From CALDTK01 sp963837005 (lineage in GTDB: Bacteria > Bacteroidota > Bacteroidia > Chitinophagales > Saprospiraceae): DNA of 64,000 bases. Location of the stretch: the NCBI GenBank assembly GCA_963837005.1, contig CAWIMC010000020.1, positions 248,001 through 312,000 on the forward strand. Direction: 5' to 3'. Below the pieces are notes generated by a model, which was given only the letters and a program-made list of their open reading frames with translations, did no database searches and was not told the origin of the DNA. A program made the position numbers and the translations under genes. Positions 1 through 9,322 of this stretch are shown one piece after another (position 1 is the stretch's first letter; the number at the start of each line of letters is the position of its first letter).

Positions 1-67
1 GGATGAGTTTGTCGAGATTGCGCAACTCCACCGCTGCGTGGAGGTGCTCGAGAAGCTCGCGAGGTAA
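1..67 (+). CDS. C-terminal end of a gene cut by the window edge
   Basis: Reading from base 2, an open frame ends at a TAA at 65-67. The 21 visible residues (DEFVEIAQLHRCVEVLEKLAR) look like an amphipathic helix at a protein C-terminus. No family can be assigned from this stub. A hairpin follows at 102-132 between this gene and the convergent CsbD gene. Confidence 0.4.
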   Translation, partial: DEFVEIAQLHRCVEVLEKLAR

Positions 68-101
68 GCCTGCCTTTGAGGTGCAGCCCTGAACGCAAAA
101 A

Positions 102-132
102 CGCCGCAACTCACTCGTGGTAAGTCGCGGCG
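102..132 (-). terminator. Rho-independent terminator of the CsbD gene
   Basis: The arms CGCCGCAAC and GTCGCGGCG pair with one mismatch. Read on the minus strand the hairpin is followed by TTTTT, so it suits the end of the minus-strand CsbD gene 26 bases away. It may also serve the convergent plus-strand gene. Confidence 0.6.
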
Positions 133-157
133 CATCCGAAGGCTCGAAGGCTATATA

Positions 158-388
158 CTAGTCCTTAAAGGTAGTCTCGAACCAGTCGACGACCTCTTCT
201 TTGGTCTTGCCGATGGCCTTTTGGATACGACCGAGGAACTCATCTTCTTTCCCATCCTCGTAGGCGAGGTCATCGTCGGTGAGGTGAGCGTAGTCTTGCT
301 TGAGTTTGCCTTTGACGACGTTGTAGTTGCCTTTTAGCTGGTCGTGGTAGGCGCTTGATTTGTCCATGGTTGTGGGTTTCGTTGACAA
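158..388 (-). CDS. CsbD family stress-response protein
   Basis: A 76-residue, highly charged, all-helical small protein. The core pattern is that of CsbD: a QLKGNYNVVKGKLKQ stretch near residues 17-31, then LTDDDL, a GK.DEFLGRIQKAIG segment and a KEEV..W ending. CsbD proteins are cytoplasmic, accumulate under general stress and have no known enzymatic activity. The second methionine (MDKSS, residue 8) could be the true start and would give the usual family length. The gene is monocistronic and followed by a clear terminator. Confidence 0.85.
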   Translation of the reverse strand: MSTKPTTMDKSSAYHDQLKGNYNVVKGKLKQDYAHLTDDDLAYEDGKEDEFLGRIQKAIGKTKEEVVDWFETTFKD

Positions 389-504
389 ACGCCAAGTCTA
401 TAGCGCCTGTTCGAGGGCACTTGTATATTCTGCAAGCAGGCTAGAGACCTCCAAACTCGGCTTAGCTATTGCAAATGAAGCCTGAATGCCCTAGCCTTTG
501 GTAC

Positions 505-1668
505 ATGAAAGCGCTCGAATTTTGTGTCCCGAACCCAGCCATGCTCGCCAAGCACTTGGTTGCGCTAAAGTCTCAGGGGCACTCTTACAATTTGGCGTTC
601 GTGTTTGCTTCTGTCCACCACCAGGTTGGGGAAATCCAGGCGGCTTTCGAGGATTCCGGTATCGCCATGTGCGGTTGCTCGACGGCAGGTGAGGTGGCTG
701 GGGCCGAACTACACGAGGACACAGTGGTCGGTCTGCTCCTCGAGCTTCCGCCCGCCGCTTTTTCGGCCTGGAGTGCTTCTGATGAGGATGTATTTCCGCA
801 GGCGGAAGCCCTGGGTCGCTTTGCGCTGGCGCGCTACGCTCATCCCCAGATCTTTGTGCTTACAGGTGGCCTCATGCTCGCCGACGGACATATGATTGAT
901 GGCGGGGAAGTGATTCGCGGCATCAACAGCGGCGCTGGGCGGGTACTGCCCGTAATGGGCGGTCTGGCCGCCGACAATTTCCGCATGGATGGCACCTACG
1001 TGTTCGACAACGAACGTGTCGCGACGCTCGGCCTGTGTGCGATCGTCTTCGACGCGGATGTGGTCAAGGTCGAGTCCTGTGCCCGCAGTGGCTGGCAGGC
1101 CATCGGTATCGAGCAGTTGATTTCGTCGGCCACCGGCAACGTCGTCCACACCATCAATCACGAGCCGGCGCTCGAGTTCTTCGAGCGCTACCTCGGGGCC
1201 ATGACGCGTGAGTGGCGCTAAGCGCGACAAGTTTTTCCGGTGGTCACCTCGGAGTATCCGCTCGAGATCCAGCGCCCGACGGGGACTGTCCTGCGGGCGC
1301 CAGCATTTCCACACCCTGATGGCAGCAGCCTTGTCCTGGCGGGTGGCGTCCAAACCGGCGAGCACTTTCGATTCACTTGCGCGCCAGGTTTTGAGGTCGT
1401 CGACTAGACGGTCGACTTCTTCCGTGGTTACGTCGCGGCGCAAGCGGTCAAGCCTTTGGCGGCCCTAATGATGAGTTGCAAGGGGCGCCACGCCGCGTTC
1501 GGGCCGATGCTCGAGGACGAGATAGAACAGATCAAGCTGGTCTTCGGCGTGCCCATGGCGGGCTTTCTGACCTACGGTGAGATCGGCAGTTGCCCGGGTG
1601 AGGCCCCGGCCCTGCACAACGATACCCTGTGCATGATCACGTTCACCTCCGTGGGTGAGTCAAGGTAG
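505..1668 (+). pseudogene. FIST-domain sensor, decayed duplicate of the next gene
   Basis: This is a full-length relative of the intact FIST gene at 1769-2917, alignable from MKALEFCVPNP at 505 (cf. MKAQEFCVPSP) to the last residues. Two in-frame stops interrupt it without any net frameshift: TAA at 1219-1221, just after YLGAMTREWR, and TAG at 1405-1407, where the intact copy has GAG (VVD-stop-TVDF versus VVDETLSF). A 250-residue N-terminal ORF and a C-terminal ORF remain. The N-terminal piece covers FIST_N and part of FIST_C. The clean colinearity says recent tandem duplication followed by point mutation. An upstream ATG at 469 gives a longer frame, but the homologous start is 505. Confidence 0.85.
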
Positions 1669-1710
1669 GGGACTGCGAACGCTGCGATACGTACGGGAAC
1701 GCTGAGTTTA

Positions 1711-1733
1711 GCAATTGTTGGCTTGCCAATTGC
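1711..1733. promoter_or_regulatory. Inverted repeat between the two FIST copies
   Basis: GCAATTG and CAATTGC form a 7-bp perfect dyad around a 9-base centre, 36 bases before the intact FIST start. It lies where a promoter or operator would be expected. No T-run follows, so it is more likely a binding site than a terminator. Confidence 0.35.
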
Positions 1734-1768
1734 GGGCTAGGCTACCTGTCACCTAATCAAACGTCATT

Positions 1769-2917
1769 ATGAAGGCTCAAGAATTCTGCGTACCGAGCCC
1801 CGAGATGCTACATGCTTACCTCGGGGACCTCACGGCCCGAGGCGAGCACTTTAACCTGGCGCTCGTGTTCTCGTGCGTCGACTACGACGTGGCGTCGATC
1901 CAGGGCGCCTTCGCGAAGCACGACATCGAAGTCTGCGGATGCTCGACCGCCGGTGAGGTGGCCGGGGCGGACCTCTACTCCGGGACGATCGTCGGGCTGC
2001 TGCTCGACCTCCCCCGCGAGGCCTTCACGACGTGGACCACCGTCAACGAGGGCATCTACGAGCAGGCCGTCCGGCTCGGCCGACTCGCCGTCGAGACCTA
2101 CGCCGAGCCGCAGGTCTTTGTACTCACCGGGGGGCTTATCCTCAAGGACGGCCACATGATCGACGGCGAGGATGTCGTGCGCGGCATCCAGGCCGGCGCC
2201 CACCGCGTACTCCCGGTGTCGGGTGGGCTCGCGGCCGACGATTTCAAGATGGACGGCACCTACGTCTTCGACAACAAGGCCGTGGCGACCCTCGGTATCA
2301 GCGCCGTCATCTTCGACGCGAGCATCGTCAAGGTGGAATCGTGCGCGACGAGCGGCTGGCAGGCGATGGGGATCGAGCAGGAGATCACGAGCGCGAGCGG
2401 CAACGTCGTCCACACGATCAATCACGAACCGGCGCTGGAGTTCTTCGAGCGCTACCTCGGGGCCTTGACGCGGGAGGGGTTCGCCGGCAAGACTACCACG
2501 GTGGTCACGTCGGAGTACCCGCTCCAGATCCAGCGCCCGACGGGCACCGTGCTCCGGGCCCCGGCCTTCCCGCACCCCGACGGCACGAGTTTGGTGTTGG
2601 CGGGTGGCGTCAAGACCGGCGAGCGGTTCCGTTTCACGTGCGCACCGGGGTTCGAGGTCGTCGACGAGACGCTGAGCTTCTTCCAGGGCTACGTGGCCGC
2701 CCGGCCGAAGCCCGCCTTCGGTGCCGTCATGATGAGCTGCAAAGGTCGCCATGCCGCCTTCGGGCCGATGCTCGACGACGAGGTAGCGCAGATCAGCGAG
2801 ATCTTCGGCGTGCCGGTCGCGGGCTTCCTAACCTACGGCGAGATTGGTGCCGCCCCGGCAGAGGACCCGGCGATGCATAACGATACGCTCTGTATGGTCA
2901 CGTTTACGGCATCCTGA
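1769..2917 (+). CDS. FIST N- and C-domain sensory protein
   Basis: A 382-residue soluble protein with the FIST architecture: FIST_N around residues 15-215, with the CGCSTAGEVAG stretch near residue 55 and the GGLAADDF element, then FIST_C around 220-365, ending in GFLTYGEIGA and a C-terminal HNDTLCMVTFTA strand. FIST modules are predicted intracellular small-ligand sensors that work with kinases, cyclases or chemoreceptors. Here a histidine kinase gene starts 95 bases downstream on the same strand, so a FIST-kinase partnership is a reasonable inference. There is no signal peptide or membrane segment. A decayed tandem copy lies directly upstream. Confidence 0.9.
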   Translation: MKAQEFCVPSPEMLHAYLGDLTARGEHFNLALVFSCVDYDVASIQGAFAKHDIEVCGCSTAGEVAGADLYSGTIVGLLLDLPREAFTTWTTVNEGIYEQAVRLGRLAVETYAEPQVFVLTGGLILKDGHMIDGEDVVRGIQAGAHRVLPVSGGLAADDFKMDGTYVFDNKAVATLGISAVIFDASIVKVESCATSGWQAMGIEQEITSASGNVVHTINHEPALEFFERYLGALTREGFAGKTTTVVTSEYPLQIQRPTGTVLRAPAFPHPDGTSLVLAGGVKTGERFRFTCAPGFEVVDETLSFFQGYVAARPKPAFGAVMMSCKGRHAAFGPMLDDEVAQISEIFGVPVAGFLTYGEIGAAPAEDPAMHNDTLCMVTFTAS

Positions 2918-3012
2918 ATCTATCCACCACCCGAATGCCCCTTGTCTTCGTCGAATAATCAACAGTGCACTGCGGATCACCCAAGGTGTGAGCGGACAAG
3001 CGATACAGACCA

Positions 3013-4098
3013 ATGATCCAGTTTCCAACCTCCTCAGCGCAGCAGATCAGTAGTGGGCAAGCCGCTCCCTGGAAACGGAAGTCCCTGGCCGATCACCTCT
3101 CCGAGACGCTGGCCGCGGCCGAGCTCACGACACAGCAGCGGCTCCTCTTCCAGGCTTTCGCCAAAACCTGCCAGCGTGAGGTCAACCGGCTGGAGTTCAT
3201 GGCGAGCCAGGCCGCGCGCAACCGTGAGATCGCCAATAACCTCCTCAGCCAAACCGTCGACGGCCTCCAGCAGCGCTCTGCCGAACTCGAGGCCAACGAG
3301 CAGCGTCTAGCCGACACCGTGGCACGCCTCCAACTCGCCAACGACGACATGCAGCACTTCATGCACGTCGCCTCGCACGACCTCAAAACGCCCCTGCGCT
3401 CCATCGGGAGTTTCGCCAACCTCATCGAGCGCCGCCACGCCGCCGAACTCAGCGAGGGCGCTCTGGAGTATTTCGACTACATCAAGCGTAATGCGGCCAA
3501 TATGAACGGCCTTATCACCGACCTGGTCAACTACAACCGCGCGATCAAATTCGAAGAGCCGACCGAGGTCGACCTCGACGCGATGTTCGCCGAGGTGCAA
3601 CTCGGGCTCTACGCAGACCTCGCGGAGTCCGGTGCCGACGTACGTTGTGCGCCGCTCGGCACGGTGACCAGTGCGCGTAGTGCCCTCTCGCAGGTGATGC
3701 AGAACCTCGTCCGCAACGCCATCGTCTACCGTGACCTCGACCGCGATTGCATTATCGAACTTACCATCGTGCGCCACGACGCCGCCGCTACGCTGTGCGT
3801 GCGCGATAATGGCCTCGGGCTCGACCCCGCCTACCGCGAAAAGGTCTTCAAGCCCTTTCAGCGCGTCGGAGACCTATCGCGCCCAGGCACCGGAATGGGA
3901 CTGGCGATCTGCCGCAGGATCGCGCGCGAGACCGGCGGCGACATCGACTACCTCGGAGCGCCGGGCGTGGGGACCAGCTTCTACGTGGGCCTCGGCGCCC
4001 CGCCGCTGATCAGCGACGTAGACCGAGCTTATTATAACAGACCTAACGCCACCGCACCTGTGCCTACGGAAGTCGCGGCACTCAGTCGCGCTGCGTGA
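3013..4098 (+). CDS. Soluble sensor histidine kinase
   Basis: 361 residues without membrane segments. A long helical, probably coiled-coil N-terminal part (residues 25-115) leads into HisKA with the phospho-acceptor His122 in ASHDLKTPLRS. The ATPase domain follows with N box (QNLVRNAI), G1 (DNGLGLD), F box (FKPFQRV) and G2 (GTGMGLAI). No PAS, GAF or receiver domain is visible, so the signal presumably comes from a partner; the FIST protein upstream is the obvious candidate. No response regulator lies nearby. The 3' end overlaps the convergent esterase gene by 17 bases. An exact copy of the dispersed 15-mer (3153-3167) encodes FAKT at residues 49-52. Confidence 0.9.
   Translation: MIQFPTSSAQQISSGQAAPWKRKSLADHLSETLAAAELTTQQRLLFQAFAKTCQREVNRLEFMASQAARNREIANNLLSQTVDGLQQRSAELEANEQRLADTVARLQLANDDMQHFMHVASHDLKTPLRSIGSFANLIERRHAAELSEGALEYFDYIKRNAANMNGLITDLVNYNRAIKFEEPTEVDLDAMFAEVQLGLYADLAESGADVRCAPLGTVTSARSALSQVMQNLVRNAIVYRDLDRDCIIELTIVRHDAAATLCVRDNGLGLDPAYREKVFKPFQRVGDLSRPGTGMGLAICRRIARETGGDIDYLGAPGVGTSFYVGLGAPPLISDVDRAYYNRPNATAPVPTEVAALSRAA
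3153..3167 (+). repeat. Dispersed 15-mer GGCTTTCGCCAAAAC
   Basis: Exact copy inside the histidine kinase gene, read as FAKT. Confidence 0.9.
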
Positions 4099-5683
4099 GC
4101 GCCCGCAGGGAATGCCAGCGAGTATCGTTAACGGTCTTCACGCGGGCGCCGTCCTCGAAGTACAGCACGCGCTGTGCTGCGGTAGCGTCGGCGGCGGGCC
4201 AGACGGGGAGCGCCACGGAAGCAGAACTCGGTTGGTTCGGGTTGCCAGACTTGATAAAGTTGGCGAGGTAGTGCAGCATCGCGCGCTCGGTGGCCGCGTC
4301 GCCGTCGGCGTAAGGTTTGTCGTCGTGGACGGCGAGATTGCCCATCGCGTACGGGATGTCGGAGGCGTGGCTCGCGCCGCCCGATTTGCCGGGGCTGGGC
4401 TGCGCGAAAATGTAGCGGTATACGGGTTTGGCGGTCGCCTCGCGGTGGAGGGTCGACCAGAGCCAAGTCCCCATCACGATGAACTGGTCGGCATTGTAGT
4501 CGGCCGCCGCCCGCTGGGCCTCGGCGGGCGTGGCGTGGGGGTAGATGGCCAGCATCGCGGGGGCCTTATCGGCAAAACGGTCGTTGATGGTTTTGGCGAA
4601 AGCCGCCGACGGATTGATGTCCTTGAGCACGTCACTCCCGTCACCACCCTCGGCCGAGGTCCAACCCACGAGCAACGGAACCTTCGCCACGGCGCCGCTG
4701 GCGTAGCTGTCCTCGAGCTCGGCGGTCTTGAAATAGCCGTCGACGAACAGCTCCGGGAGCGCCGGTCGTGATCGCCGGTACCGTGCGTACATCGTGTCGG
4801 CGGGTATGGCGCGGAGGGCGGCGAGGGTCACGTTCGCCTCACCGCTAGTTACTGGGTCCGCAACTACCTGGGCGGCCGCGAGGCCCTGCCCAAAGGCCTC
4901 CTCTCGGGTGGGCAACTCCTCGAAGGGCGTGGTAGAGCCGCCGCTCTGCCCTATAGCCCCGGCGAAGAGGTTTTGCGAAAGCGGACTCCCGCAGTGCGCA
5001 CTCACGGACCAGCTCCCGGCCGACTCCCCGCCTATCGTCACTCGGGCCGGGTCCCCCCCGAAGGCGCGGATGTTGTCGCGCACCCAGGCTAGTCCAGCGG
5101 CTTGGTCGAGCATACCATAGTTGCCCGACGCCCCATGCGGTGACTCAGCCGCCAATTCCGGTAGCGCCAGGAAGCCGAACACATTGAGCCGGTAGTTGAC
5201 CGTCACCACGACGATGCCTTCGCGCGCCAGGGCCGCCCCGTCGTAGCGCGTCTCGTCCGACGCACCCGCGACGAATCCGCCGCCGTAGAAATACACCAAC
5301 ACCGGTCGCGGCCGCGCCACCCGCGCGGAGTCCGGCGACCAGACGTTCAGGTAGAGGCAATCCTCCGAGAAGCCCGGGGAGCGGTACTTCATATCGCCGA
5401 ACACGTTGTGCGACATCGGTGAACTCGCGAAGGCCTTAGCGTCGCGCGGGAGCGACCATGGCCGCACGGGCTGCGGCTCGCGCCAGCGCAGATCTCCGAC
5501 CGGGGGCGCCGCGAAGGGTACACCGAGGTGCTTGATGACGCCGCTTTCGCGAAAACCGACGATCTCGCCACCGGTGACGCGGACCTGGAGCGGGTCGGAG
5601 GTGGTCTTGCCGGAGAGGCGACTGCAGGCGTAGAGGAGGCAAATGGCCGCGCCGCAGAGCAGCGTGAGGGTGGAGATGCGCAT
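4082..5683 (-). CDS. Type B carboxylesterase, lipoprotein
   Basis: 533 residues of the alpha/beta-hydrolase carboxylesterase/lipase family, predicted to hydrolyse carboxylic esters outside the inner membrane. The start at 5683 gives a lipoprotein signal (hydrophobic stretch ending in LLYAC, Cys20); a longer upstream frame lacks a signal and is rejected. Oxyanion-hole GGGF is near residues 134-137, the nucleophile Ser221 sits in GGESAGS, and the SEDCLYLNVW signature is near 106-115. The catalytic His is probably in GASHASDIP towards the C-terminus. The gene is transcribed alone or with the vWA gene upstream (97-base gap). The substrate cannot be read from sequence. An exact dispersed 15-mer lies in the gene. 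Confidence 0.88.
   Translation of the reverse strand: MRISTLTLLCGAAICLLYACSRLSGKTTSDPLQVRVTGGEIVGFRESGVIKHLGVPFAAPPVGDLRWREPQPVRPWSLPRDAKAFASSPMSHNVFGDMKYRSPGFSEDCLYLNVWSPDSARVARPRPVLVYFYGGGFVAGASDETRYDGAALAREGIVVVTVNYRLNVFGFLALPELAAESPHGASGNYGMLDQAAGLAWVRDNIRAFGGDPARVTIGGESAGSWSVSAHCGSPLSQNLFAGAIGQSGGSTTPFEELPTREEAFGQGLAAAQVVADPVTSGEANVTLAALRAIPADTMYARYRRSRPALPELFVDGYFKTAELEDSYASGAVAKVPLLVGWTSAEGGDGSDVLKDINPSAAFAKTINDRFADKAPAMLAIYPHATPAEAQRAAADYNADQFIVMGTWLWSTLHREATAKPVYRYIFAQPSPGKSGGASHASDIPYAMGNLAVHDDKPYADGDAATERAMLHYLANFIKSGNPNQPSSASVALPVWPAADATAAQRVLYFEDGARVKTVNDTRWHSLRALTQRD
4590..4604 (-). repeat. Dispersed 15-mer GGCTTTCGCCAAAAC
   Basis: Exact copy inside the esterase gene, read as FAKT. 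Confidence 0.9.
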
Positions 5684-5779
5684 AGCGGGCAAAATACAGT
5701 ACGCCCTGCGGTCGGATTCGGTGATGGATTCGATGGGAGGGTGGGTTGAACCCATCCTCCCATCCACAACTATAAAACC

Positions 5780-7744
5780 TTACCGCGGGAACACTAAGCC
5801 TGTCTTCTCCTCCTCAGCAGTTAGCTCCGGCAAGGTCAACGTCGACGCCGCTTCCATCAAGCGCAGTGCCTCAGCCCGGTAGCCTTTGTCATCTCGCCCG
5901 CGAGCACCCTCGGCTAACTTCAGCAGGTCATCGTAGGTGAAGTCCTCCGAGATCAGCTCGCTTTCCTTGAGCATCATGCTCCACGCGGCGACGCTCGCGG
6001 CCCAGGTGAAGTCGGCGGATGGAGTAGCGATAGGTTTTGCGGGCACGCTCACTTCGATCTTGTCCTTGCTGATCTTGGCATCGGGAGCCTTGTACTTCAT
6101 GCGCACGGTGGCGAGCTCGCCGTTGACGATAGGCTTGGCGTCGGGACGCTTGTCGTTGGACTGGTACTTGAGGTCCTCGACCTTCGGGAGGAAGGCGCTC
6201 TCGGTGTCTGCCGGGATGATCTCGTAGAGAGCCGTGACGCGGTGCCCGGAGCCCATGTCGCCGGCATCCTTCTTGTCGTCGTTGAAGTCCTCGGCATTGA
6301 GGAGGCGACTCTCGTAGCCGATAAGGCGGTAAGCGCCCACGTACGCGGGGTTGAACTCGACCTGAAGCTTGACGTCCTTAGCGACGGTGAACAGCGTCCC
6401 GCCGAACTCGGCGACGAGCACCTTCTGGGCCTCGAGCAAGTTGTCGATGTAGGCGGCGTTGCCGTTGCCCTCCTCGGCGAGGACCTGCATGCGATCATCC
6501 TGGTAGTTGCCCTTGCCGAAGCCGAGGATACTGAGGGCCACGCCGGATTCGCGCTTCTCGGCGACGAGGTCCTCGAGGCTCTGCTTGGCCGTCGTGCCGA
6601 CGTTGAAGTCGCCGTCGGTGGCGAGGATGATGCGGTTGTTGCCGCCCTTAATGAAGCTGCGCTCGGCGAGTTGGTAGGCGAGCAGGATGCCGGCGCCGCC
6701 AGCGGTGCTGCCGCCGGCGCTGAGGCCTTCGAGGGCGGCCATGATGGAGTCGCGCTGGTTGCCGGCGGTAGGCTCGAGAACGGTGCCGGCGGCCCCGGCG
6801 TAGACGACGATGCTCACCTTATCGACGGAGCGCAGGCGATCGACGAGGAGCTTGAAGCTCTGCTTAAGTAGCGGGAGCTTGTCGGCGTCCTGCATGCTGC
6901 CGGACACGTCGATGAGGAAGACGAGGTTGGACGCCGGGAGGTCTTTCGTAGGCACTTCGCGCGCCTGAACGCCGACGCGGAGGAGTTGGTGTGCGGGATT
7001 CCAGGGGCAGGCGGCGAGTTCGTTGCTGAACGCGACCGGGTCGGCGCCGGTGGGCTGGGGGTAATCGTAGGTGAAGTAGTTGATCATCTCCTCGGTGCGC
7101 ACCGCGTCCGGCGGGACGGGCTGGCCCTGGTTGATGAAGCGGCGCACGTTGGCGTAGGCGGCCACGTCGACGTCGGCGCCGAAGGTGGAGAGGGGCGCGT
7201 TTTGCGGAAGCGTGAAGGCATTCTCGCTGTAGCGCTGGTAGGACTCGCCGCGGGTGTCGAGCGGAGGTTCGGAGTAGCGCTTCATGGCCTGGCCGGCGAA
7301 GCCTGGGGTGGCCTTCGACGCGGAGGACATCCTTGGGAGTTGCAGGCCGCGTTTGCGCCCGTAGCCGACGACCACGACTTCGTCGAGCGCCGCGCCGTCC
7401 GCCTTCATCGTCACGTCCAGCCGCTTGGCCTTGCCATCGAGTGTGCGGAGGTCGGGCTGAGCGAAAGTGGCGTAGCCGGCGTACTTCACCTCGAGGCGGT
7501 AAGAGCCGGCCTCGATCTGCAGCGAGTAGTTGCCGTCGAAGTCCGTGGTGGTGCCCGTGGTCTGCCCGAGGCTATCGGTGGCGAGGACGTTGGCGCCGAT
7601 TAGGGTCGCGCCGTCCTCGTCGACGACGGTGCCGTAGATGCCGGTGTGCGGCGGGAGGTCTGCTTTGTGCTGTGCGGACAGGCTAGAGGCGGCTGTTGCC
7701 AAAACCAGTAGTAGAGTAGCGCCGAAGAGTCTGAGCGAGTGCAT
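5780..7744 (-). CDS. Surface vWA protein with carboxypeptidase-regulatory domain (YfbK-like)
   Basis: 654 residues with an N-terminal signal peptide (residues 1-25). A CarboxypepD_reg-like beta-sandwich follows at about 33-115 and ends in DEVVVVGYG, a signature typical of TonB-dependent receptors rather than vWA proteins. The YfbK-type von Willebrand N-terminal segment (about 165-250) precedes the vWA domain with MIDAS Asp279/Ser281/Ser283 in FLIDVSGSM. The DUF3520-type C-terminal domain contains the GHRVTALYEI motif. It probably binds a divalent cation and a partner protein at the envelope. No T9SS C-terminal domain is evident. The family is known in many Bacteroidota, but its function is not established. 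Confidence 0.87.
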   Translation of the reverse strand: MHSLRLFGATLLLVLATAASSLSAQHKADLPPHTGIYGTVVDEDGATLIGANVLATDSLGQTTGTTTDFDGNYSLQIEAGSYRLEVKYAGYATFAQPDLRTLDGKAKRLDVTMKADGAALDEVVVVGYGRKRGLQLPRMSSASKATPGFAGQAMKRYSEPPLDTRGESYQRYSENAFTLPQNAPLSTFGADVDVAAYANVRRFINQGQPVPPDAVRTEEMINYFTYDYPQPTGADPVAFSNELAACPWNPAHQLLRVGVQAREVPTKDLPASNLVFLIDVSGSMQDADKLPLLKQSFKLLVDRLRSVDKVSIVVYAGAAGTVLEPTAGNQRDSIMAALEGLSAGGSTAGGAGILLAYQLAERSFIKGGNNRIILATDGDFNVGTTAKQSLEDLVAEKRESGVALSILGFGKGNYQDDRMQVLAEEGNGNAAYIDNLLEAQKVLVAEFGGTLFTVAKDVKLQVEFNPAYVGAYRLIGYESRLLNAEDFNDDKKDAGDMGSGHRVTALYEIIPADTESAFLPKVEDLKYQSNDKRPDAKPIVNGELATVRMKYKAPDAKISKDKIEVSVPAKPIATPSADFTWAASVAAWSMMLKESELISEDFTYDDLLKLAEGARGRDDKGYRAEALRLMEAASTLTLPELTAEEEKTGLVFPR

Positions 7745-7847
7745 AGGGGATCGTTTAGACTACCGTGATGCACGTTTTCACGAAAGTGCACAAACCCTAA
7801 CCAAATAACCCACGAACCAAACAACCAAATAACCAAACAATCGCCCC

Positions 7848-9236
7848 CTACCCCACCACCGTCTCTCCGGGCTTCGCGATCGACGCGCCGCGCACCGAAC
7901 TGCTCGTCCCGACGCCCTCCGGCCGGAAGGTCCGGATGATGAGCCGCATCGGCGAATCGTACGTGAGGTAGTTGATCGTCCAGTCGGTGAGGGCGGCGAA
8001 CTTGTTGCGGAAGCCGACCAAGAGCATCACGTGCACCAGCATCCACGTCACCCACGCGAAGAAGCCGGCGAAACTGTAGTTCGGCAGATCTACCACGGCG
8101 CGGTTGCGGCCAATCGTGGCCATCGTGCCCTTGTCGTTGTACTCGAAGGCCTTTAGGGTGCCGCCGCTGAGGATGGCCTTGAAGTTCTCGGCCAGCAGCT
8201 CGCCCTGTTGCTGGGCGACGGGCGCGAGCATCGGGTGGCCGCGCTCGAGCTCCGCGGTGACCATCTCGGCCACGTCCCCGATGGCGAAGACGTTCGCGAC
8301 GCCGACGGCCCGGTTGTACACATCCACGCGGACGCGACCGTTCGGGGTCGACTCGGCGGGCAGGCCCTCGGGCACGTTGGCCCGCACGCCCGCGGTCCAG
8401 ATCATGGTGTCGGTCCGCATTTGGAAGCCCTCCTTGGTACGCAGGATGTCGCCGTCGTACTCGGTGACGCGGTCGTTGAGCCGCACCTCGACCCCGAGTT
8501 CGGTGATGTACTCGAGGGCCTTCTTCGAGGCATGATCGCTCATGCCATTCAGCAACTGCGGGCCGGACTGGAACAGTACGATCCGCATGGCCCTGAGGTC
8601 GAGCTCGGGGTAGTCGAGCGGGAGAATGTACTTGCGCATCTCCCCGAGGGCCCCGGCGAGCTCCATGCCGGTCGGTCCGCCGCCGACGATGGCGATGTTG
8701 GTGAGCTCCTGGAAGTACTCGGGGTTGCGCTCGGCGACGGCCTTTTCGAAGTTCTGCAACACGTAGCTGCGTAGGTTGAGCGCGTCGGGCACGGTCTTGA
8801 GGGTGATCAGCTTGTCCTTGATCGGCTCGAAGTTGTAGTAGTTGGTCGTGCTCCCGGTGGCGAGCACGAGGTAGTCGTAGTGGATGTCGTGCAGGGTGGT
8901 CTTCAGGACCTGCGCCGCGTGGTCGATCTCGGTGACCTCGGCGAAGCGCACGGCGATGTTCTTCGACTTACGGAATACCTTGCGCAGGGGGTACGCGATC
9001 GAGTCGGCTTCCAAGCCACCAGTCGCCACCTGGTAGAGCAGCGGCTGGAAGGTGTGGTAGTTGTGCTGGTCGACGAGTGTGACGTGGGCGTCGAGCCTAC
9101 CAAGGGCCTTGGTGAGTTCGAGTCCCCCGAAGCCACCACCGACGACGACAATGTGTGGGGTTTTGCCGGAAGGCGCCGCAACAGGCACCGCGCTAGTCGT
9201 AACGGCAGGTGTAGCAGGAGTCGTAATGGTGGCCAT
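7848..9236 (-). CDS. ndh: Type II NADH:quinone dehydrogenase
   Basis: 462 residues of the NDH-2 flavoprotein family, which oxidises NADH with a membrane quinone without pumping protons. The start at 9236 (MATITT) is followed by an Ala/Thr/Pro-rich leader and then the FAD-binding VVVGGGFGGLELTKAL motif. The second Rossmann motif (AIVGGGPTGMELAGAL) binds NADH. The quinone-site region with AIGDVAEM and APVAQQQGELLAENF is intact. C-terminal hydrophobic segments (FAGFFAWVTWMLVHVMLLVGF) anchor it in the inner membrane, as in other Bacteroidota NDH-2. The 103 bases between this gene and the vWA gene hold only low-complexity AACCAAAY repeats. Confidence 0.92.
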   Translation of the reverse strand: MATITTPATPAVTTSAVPVAAPSGKTPHIVVVGGGFGGLELTKALGRLDAHVTLVDQHNYHTFQPLLYQVATGGLEADSIAYPLRKVFRKSKNIAVRFAEVTEIDHAAQVLKTTLHDIHYDYLVLATGSTTNYYNFEPIKDKLITLKTVPDALNLRSYVLQNFEKAVAERNPEYFQELTNIAIVGGGPTGMELAGALGEMRKYILPLDYPELDLRAMRIVLFQSGPQLLNGMSDHASKKALEYITELGVEVRLNDRVTEYDGDILRTKEGFQMRTDTMIWTAGVRANVPEGLPAESTPNGRVRVDVYNRAVGVANVFAIGDVAEMVTAELERGHPMLAPVAQQQGELLAENFKAILSGGTLKAFEYNDKGTMATIGRNRAVVDLPNYSFAGFFAWVTWMLVHVMLLVGFRNKFAALTDWTINYLTYDSPMRLIIRTFRPEGVGTSSSVRGASIAKPGETVVG

Positions 9237-9261
9237 GGCATTGAAGATGTGCAAGACGCAA

Positions 9262-9294
9262 GAAGCCCGCGTCACTTGGCGTAACGCGGGCTTC
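9262..9294 (-). terminator. Strong hairpin terminator after the DUF2911 gene
   Basis: GAAGCCCGCG and CGCGGGCTTC make a perfect 10-bp stem around a 13-base loop, 29 bases downstream of the DUF2911 stop. It is followed on the minus strand by a T-rich TTGCGTCTTG, and it separates DUF2911 from ndh. Confidence 0.7.
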
Positions 9295-9322
9295 CGAGAA
9301 AAGTGAGATGCTAAGCTTTCGC

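Noticed and set aside
1219..1407. Readthrough or stop-codon recoding in the first FIST gene
   Set aside because: The stops are TAA and TAG, not TGA, and the intact neighbour has sense codons there. Other genes terminate normally at both codons, so decay is the simpler reading.
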